Of a stretch of 64,000 nucleotides of DNA, positions 60,188 to 64,000 are shown in pieces; positions within the stretch are counted from its first letter, which is position 1; the number at the start of each line of letters is the position of its first letter. Origin of the DNA: Pyronema omphalodes (taxonomy: Eukaryota > Ascomycota > Pezizomycetes > Pezizales > Pyronemataceae); NCBI GenBank assembly GCA_024516155.1, contig JAJJXM010000036.1, positions 186,001 to 250,000 of the forward strand, written 5' to 3'. The notes beneath the pieces are model-generated. The model was not told where the DNA came from, did not search any database, and saw nothing but the letters and a program-made list of their open reading frames with translations. Both the position numbers and the translations under genes were made by a program.

Positions 60188-60657
60188 ATCCCCTTAATCA
60201 ATGTAGGAGAGCCGCTCGTAAACAAATCGTCGCTCGTAAACAAATCGTCGTCGTCGTCGTCGTCGCTGGTAAATAAACAAGATACGACCTGGCGCGCGGT
60301 GCTATGTATGTATGTAGTGAGTCGGCACTATTAGACGCGACGCGACTCGCGAGTTTAGTTCTAACTTCTCGGCTGATTGGGTGGGTTGGTGGGTATGTAG
60401 GTACATGCATGCATGCTTGGTCATGTTTCGTGTTATGTAACCATACCGGCGACATCTGAGACATTTACACAGTTACACAGTTACACAGGTGACTGGTGAC
60501 AGGATGATTACTGTATCGGTATGATTTTTTGGGCACACGACGTAATTTTTGTAATTTTCACATGCCAAAGTGTACCAAGTGCAAAAAACATAAAGCTTGT
60601 GATCAGCAAGTTTTTCGTAACCTTCATAACTCCCGATTCACGATTCACCAAGTCGTC

Positions 60658-60702
60658 CAAATCAAATCAAATCAAATCAAATCAAATCAAATCAAATCAA
60701 AA
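60658..60702. repeat. AAATC pentanucleotide microsatellite
   Basis: About nine consecutive perfect AAATC/ATCAA units. Confidence 0.9.
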
Positions 60703-61198
60703 AATAATCTTTCAAAAATGGTGGCATGAAATTCATTTCTCCGCTCACAGAAATCAAAAAAAATCACATCACTACATCACCACATCCCACAAAGCGCAAA
60801 ACCCAAAACGTAGCCCAAAAAAAGCAAATAGGTATTTTCATCGCTAAAAAAAAGAATTCTAGCTATGCTCTACAACATCGTATCCGAAAACCCAAACTGA
60901 ACCCATAAAAAAAAGAAAAACGCAGTAGTTAAAAAACAAAACAAAACAAACAAGAAGCCCAAAAGAAAAAGAAAAAAACAAGAAAACCAATCAAGAAAGA
61001 AAAGAAAAGAAAAACAATGGTACTGATACAATCCCGCTTGCCAATCGAATCGTCGTTCATAATACACCATGCCTGATACTTCTACCCTTCTTTCTCCTTT
61101 CTTCTTTCTCTTTTAAAGTCTATCCACCCTCAGAACTCCTCTTGCATCCCCTCTCTTCACCCTCCCCTGCATCACCATTCCAGGATTCCCAACCCCGC

Positions 61199-63331
61199 TT
61201 ACAACTTGGCCTTAGGGGCCTCAAGCTCAGTCTCCATCAAAGCGCGCATCTCGTTAGCAGCCTCAGTGAGGTAGAAGAACATCTTATCAGCGCCAAGCTT
61301 CTTAGAAACAATGTTGAACTGAAGAGCATCATTGTTGACCATGTAAGCGATTCCGAATCCCTGGTCGATAACCTGAGACCATCCATATCCGTTGAAGTAC
61401 TCAGAGTTCAACTGGGAGGTAGACAAGAACCAAGAAGAAGAGTAAGAGCAAACGGGGTCAGCGAAGATAGCAGGAGTCTCCTGACCAGGCTCTAGGCACT
61501 GCTTCAATCCGAACAAGTGACGGTCAACACCCTTACCCTCTCCAGCGGCGGTGATGTACTCGACGTGGGAAGCAACAGCCTTGCGGAGAAGAGCAATGCA
61601 CTCAGCAGGAGTGGCGTCAGGGGATGCCATAGCTTTGCAGAAAGCCACGGAGTCAGAGGAGACGGAACGGCAGGTCTCGGTACGTCCCTGCTGGTACTTG
61701 CGGGTGGCGGCAGATTCGTAGGTGGGACGGTTCTTTCCGTACATCTTGAAGTAGGCAAGCTGGATAATCATCTGGACGTAGGCGTCGGGAGAGCACTTGA
61801 ACTTCTTGATGAGGTTCTTTCCGTAGGCAAGGTACTGAAGGACACGGAGATCGTGCTTTCCGATGACATCACGGAAGTTAGCCTTAGCGGTGTCGATAGC
61901 CTTGGTGACATCCTCGTTGGCGGTGAAGGAAATGCGGGAAGGCTCGGGAAGGTGGCTGCGGACGCTGCTGAAGTCGAAGTTAATCTTGTTGTTGGTGATC
62001 AAGTCACAGACGTAGTCGTTGATGCGGAGAGTAGGGGTTCCATCCATCATGGAGTGCTCTCCGATGAATCCAGCGGTTCCGTTCTCGTTAACGATAAACT
62101 GGAGGGGCTTGTCGTAGAAACGGTTGGCTCCATCTCCGTGCCAGTACTGGTGAGCACGCTCCTCGAGAGTGACGGGGGCGGTGTCATCGAGACAGACAAC
62201 GAAAGAGGCAGACTCGATGGTCTCGAGAGCGGCGGCGTTGTTGGGAGAGGCGGCCAAAAGGGTCTCGCGGGCGGAGGTCCAGGTGTCACGGTTCTCAGAG
62301 GTCAAGGCTCCAACAGCGGGGGAGCTGGTAGAGTCGTTGGCAAGCTCAATAACGCGGGCAAACTGGGCCTCAAGCTCTCCGGCGGAAAGCTGAACACCAT
62401 CAACCTCGTGGAGGACCTTGAAGAACTGGTTCTTGCGAACAACGGCAATGTGCTTGTTGGCGTTGGTGTCGTACTTCTTAGCAAAGTCGGCGGGCTGAGC
62501 GGGGATACGGCAGCAGTTGAACATGTACTGGTAGGTGTCCATGCAGATGGGGGCCTTGCGCATGTACTCGGGCTCCAAGTTTCCAGAAACGACATCCTTA
62601 CGGAACTCAAGAGCAGCAGCAGAGATGACGGCGGCGCGCTTTGCGGGGGAGGTGTAACGCTTGTCGTCCTTGTAGGAGTAGAAGTAGGAGACGTAGGGAA
62701 CAACGGGGTCACGGTATCCAAGGTACGCGTAGAAGTTCCACCAGTCGATCATCCAGTTCTTGACGTTGGGGTCCTCTCTCTTTGCAACAAGTTTCTTCTG
62801 GAGAGCCTCTCCAACTCCTCCGGGACGGACAAACTCCTCAACGGCGGCCTTGGTCTTTGCAAACTCTGCGGGAGTGGTGATAGGCTCGACGGACTTCAAG
62901 TAGCGAGCGGCGGTCTCCTCGAGGGTAGGAACAGGGAGCTTGGGGAGAGACTCCTGGAAACGGAGCATCTTTCCCTTGCTGAGGTCCTCCACATAGCCTG
63001 GAGCTTCAGTTAGTTGCTGTTGTTGGCGGGGCAAACAACACCTGGGGAGCTAGCTACCATGAGCAGTAGAGTTTGAGCGCACGGCGGAAGGCATGATTCT
63101 GATCTTTGTTCAAAAGTTAATACAAACACACTCTTCAATATTCACGTTGTTTTGTTTTTCGTAATTTCAAGAAATATCCAAAATGCAATAACAAAGAAAA
63201 ATAAATTTAAGTAGATGATCAGCAAGAGGAAGGTAGCTTACCTTCGGCGTGTTGATGAGAGGACGACGGAATGCGGCCGAGGTAACGGCGGAGGTCCTAG
63301 CTGAGCCTCGGCAAAACACGTTCGACAACAT
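61199..63331 (-). CDS. carnitine O-acetyltransferase, dual-targeted
   Basis: Transfers acetyl groups between CoA and carnitine, moving acetyl units between peroxisome, cytosol and mitochondrion. Exons 63331-63242, 63103-63058 and 62997-61199 give 644 aa. Exon 1 codes for a basic, Ser/Arg-rich presequence (MLSNVFCRGSARTSAVTSAA) typical of mitochondrial import. A second ATG at 63094 (MPSAVRSNSTAHGYVEDL) starts a 611-aa form lacking it, and the protein ends in -AKL, a canonical PTS1. GKMLRFQESLPKLPVPTLEET, the catalytic His in FIGEHSMMDGTPTL and the STSQLNSEYFNGYGW segment mark the choline/carnitine acyltransferase family. Two transcripts or starts would explain two locations; this dual-targeting strategy is known for yeast Cat2 and Aspergillus AcuJ. 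The in-frame MPRQQQQ sequence before exon 3 is intron. Confidence 0.93.
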
Positions 63332-64000
63332 TCGAGCGCTTGTGAGAGGCGATGTGGGGAGAAGAGATGGACTATTAAAGGAAAAAATAAACTTTAAAAG
63401 AAAAGAGAGGGGATGAAGAAACAAAAAAGAGGAGACGGATGTGTCGGCCTCCTTAAGAAATCGGCTGAGCGGAGGATTGTCGGATCGAGGGAGACAACTT
63501 TCAATTACCCAGAGCTCTCCTCTCAAGCGTTTAGAGTAGACGATGACATCGTTCGTGTGGGGGAGGGGGTCTAAGGAGATAATGGGGCCTAGGGAAAACC
63601 AGGATGTTTTCACATGTGTGCCGAGACCGGTCAGGCACGGGGTATGTAGGGACTAAAGGAATGCTGATATGTACGGTTTATGCTGGGTTTATATGATACT
63701 GACAGGGTTGTATATCAAGAATATTTGGGAAAATGGAGATGAGGCTGAGAGGGTTGGATCATGACATTTTGGGTTTATGTAATTGAAGTTGTTGTTTATT
63801 TGGAAGAAATAAACCTTGTGATTGGTTTAGAGGGATCTTGTTACATAGGACTCTAGGATGGCTCGGTGTCCCAAAAACGCCCTGGCTTAGTCAAGTGTGG
63901 GGTACGGAGATTGCGGGGAAGACACCGGTCTCGGGTCGGTGGAAGTTCCAAGCCAGCCATCGAACCAACCATCCAACCAACCATCCAACCAGCCAGCTGA
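63332..64000. other. CAT2 promoter region, no other gene
   Basis: No gene is recognised. A CCATCCAACCAA-type tandem repeat lies at about 63957-63997. Confidence 0.5.

Larger units (their letters stand above)
60063..61198. other. transposase promoter, simple repeats, CAT2 3' flank
   Basis: No gene. A (GTGG)-rich tract sits at 60063-60130, a TATA box at 60177-60187, a 20-bp (CGT)n run at 60246-60265, a tandem TTACACAG repeat at about 60468-60490, an AAATC array at 60658-60702 and A-rich sequence up to the CAT2 3' UTR. Confidence 0.6.

Noticed and set aside
60246..60265. CRISPR-like or attachment-site repeat
   Set aside because: Plain CGT trinucleotide microsatellite in a eukaryotic genome; no spacers.
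61517..63013. 498-codon plus-strand frame rich in Val, Gly, Leu and Ser
   Set aside because: Antisense shadow of carnitine acetyltransferase created by its biased codon use.

Overview
The window reads as nuclear DNA of a filamentous ascomycete (Pezizomycotina). The genes are cut by many short introns (about 45-140 nt, GT...AG, with CTAAC-type branch sites). They include a head-to-head pair of chitin synthases with myosin-like domains (classes V and VII), a peroxisomal alcohol oxidase and a HeLo-domain protein, and the rest are eukaryotic housekeeping genes. I could not place it to genus from sequence alone. All coordinates below were read by hand from splice signals and family resemblance; no search was run.

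Layout, left to right. 0.56-1.65 kb: a hAT transposon with an exact 8-bp target duplication and a reduced transposase ORF. 2.5-17.1 kb: class V (minus) and class VII (plus) chitin synthases, divergent around a 3.4-kb shared upstream region. 18.7-22.7 kb: minus-strand tandem array of REX-type DEDDh exonuclease genes, one intact and at least three rearranged. 25-40.8 kb: conserved core with a calpain-like protease, seryl-tRNA synthetase, RAD9 (9-1-1 clamp), MCM3, TCP1 (CCT-alpha) and Prp4 splicing kinase. 42.2-44.8 kb: a block of local duplicates, made of a decayed PRP4 3' piece, a second intact exonuclease gene and a decayed chitin synthase VII piece. The last two form a collapsed inverted copy of the 16.3-22.9 kb region. 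46.2-48.4 kb: alcohol oxidase. 50.3-60.1 kb: mobile-element territory with a small inverted-repeat element, a HeLo-domain protein, a tRNA-derived SINE with 15-bp target duplications, three related long-TIR elements, and an intact pogo-like DDE transposase. 61.2-63.3 kb: carnitine acetyltransferase with an optional mitochondrial presequence exon and a C-terminal peroxisomal signal.

Functional themes: cell-wall polarised growth (two chitin synthases), DNA replication and checkpoint (MCM3, RAD9, both with G1/S-type promoter boxes nearby), translation, folding and splicing (SerRS, CCT1, Prp4), and peroxisomal C1/C2 metabolism (alcohol oxidase and carnitine acetyltransferase, both ending in PTS1-like tripeptides). 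The accessory parts are dominated by duplication, partial deletion and recombination of an exonuclease family and by non-autonomous mobile elements.
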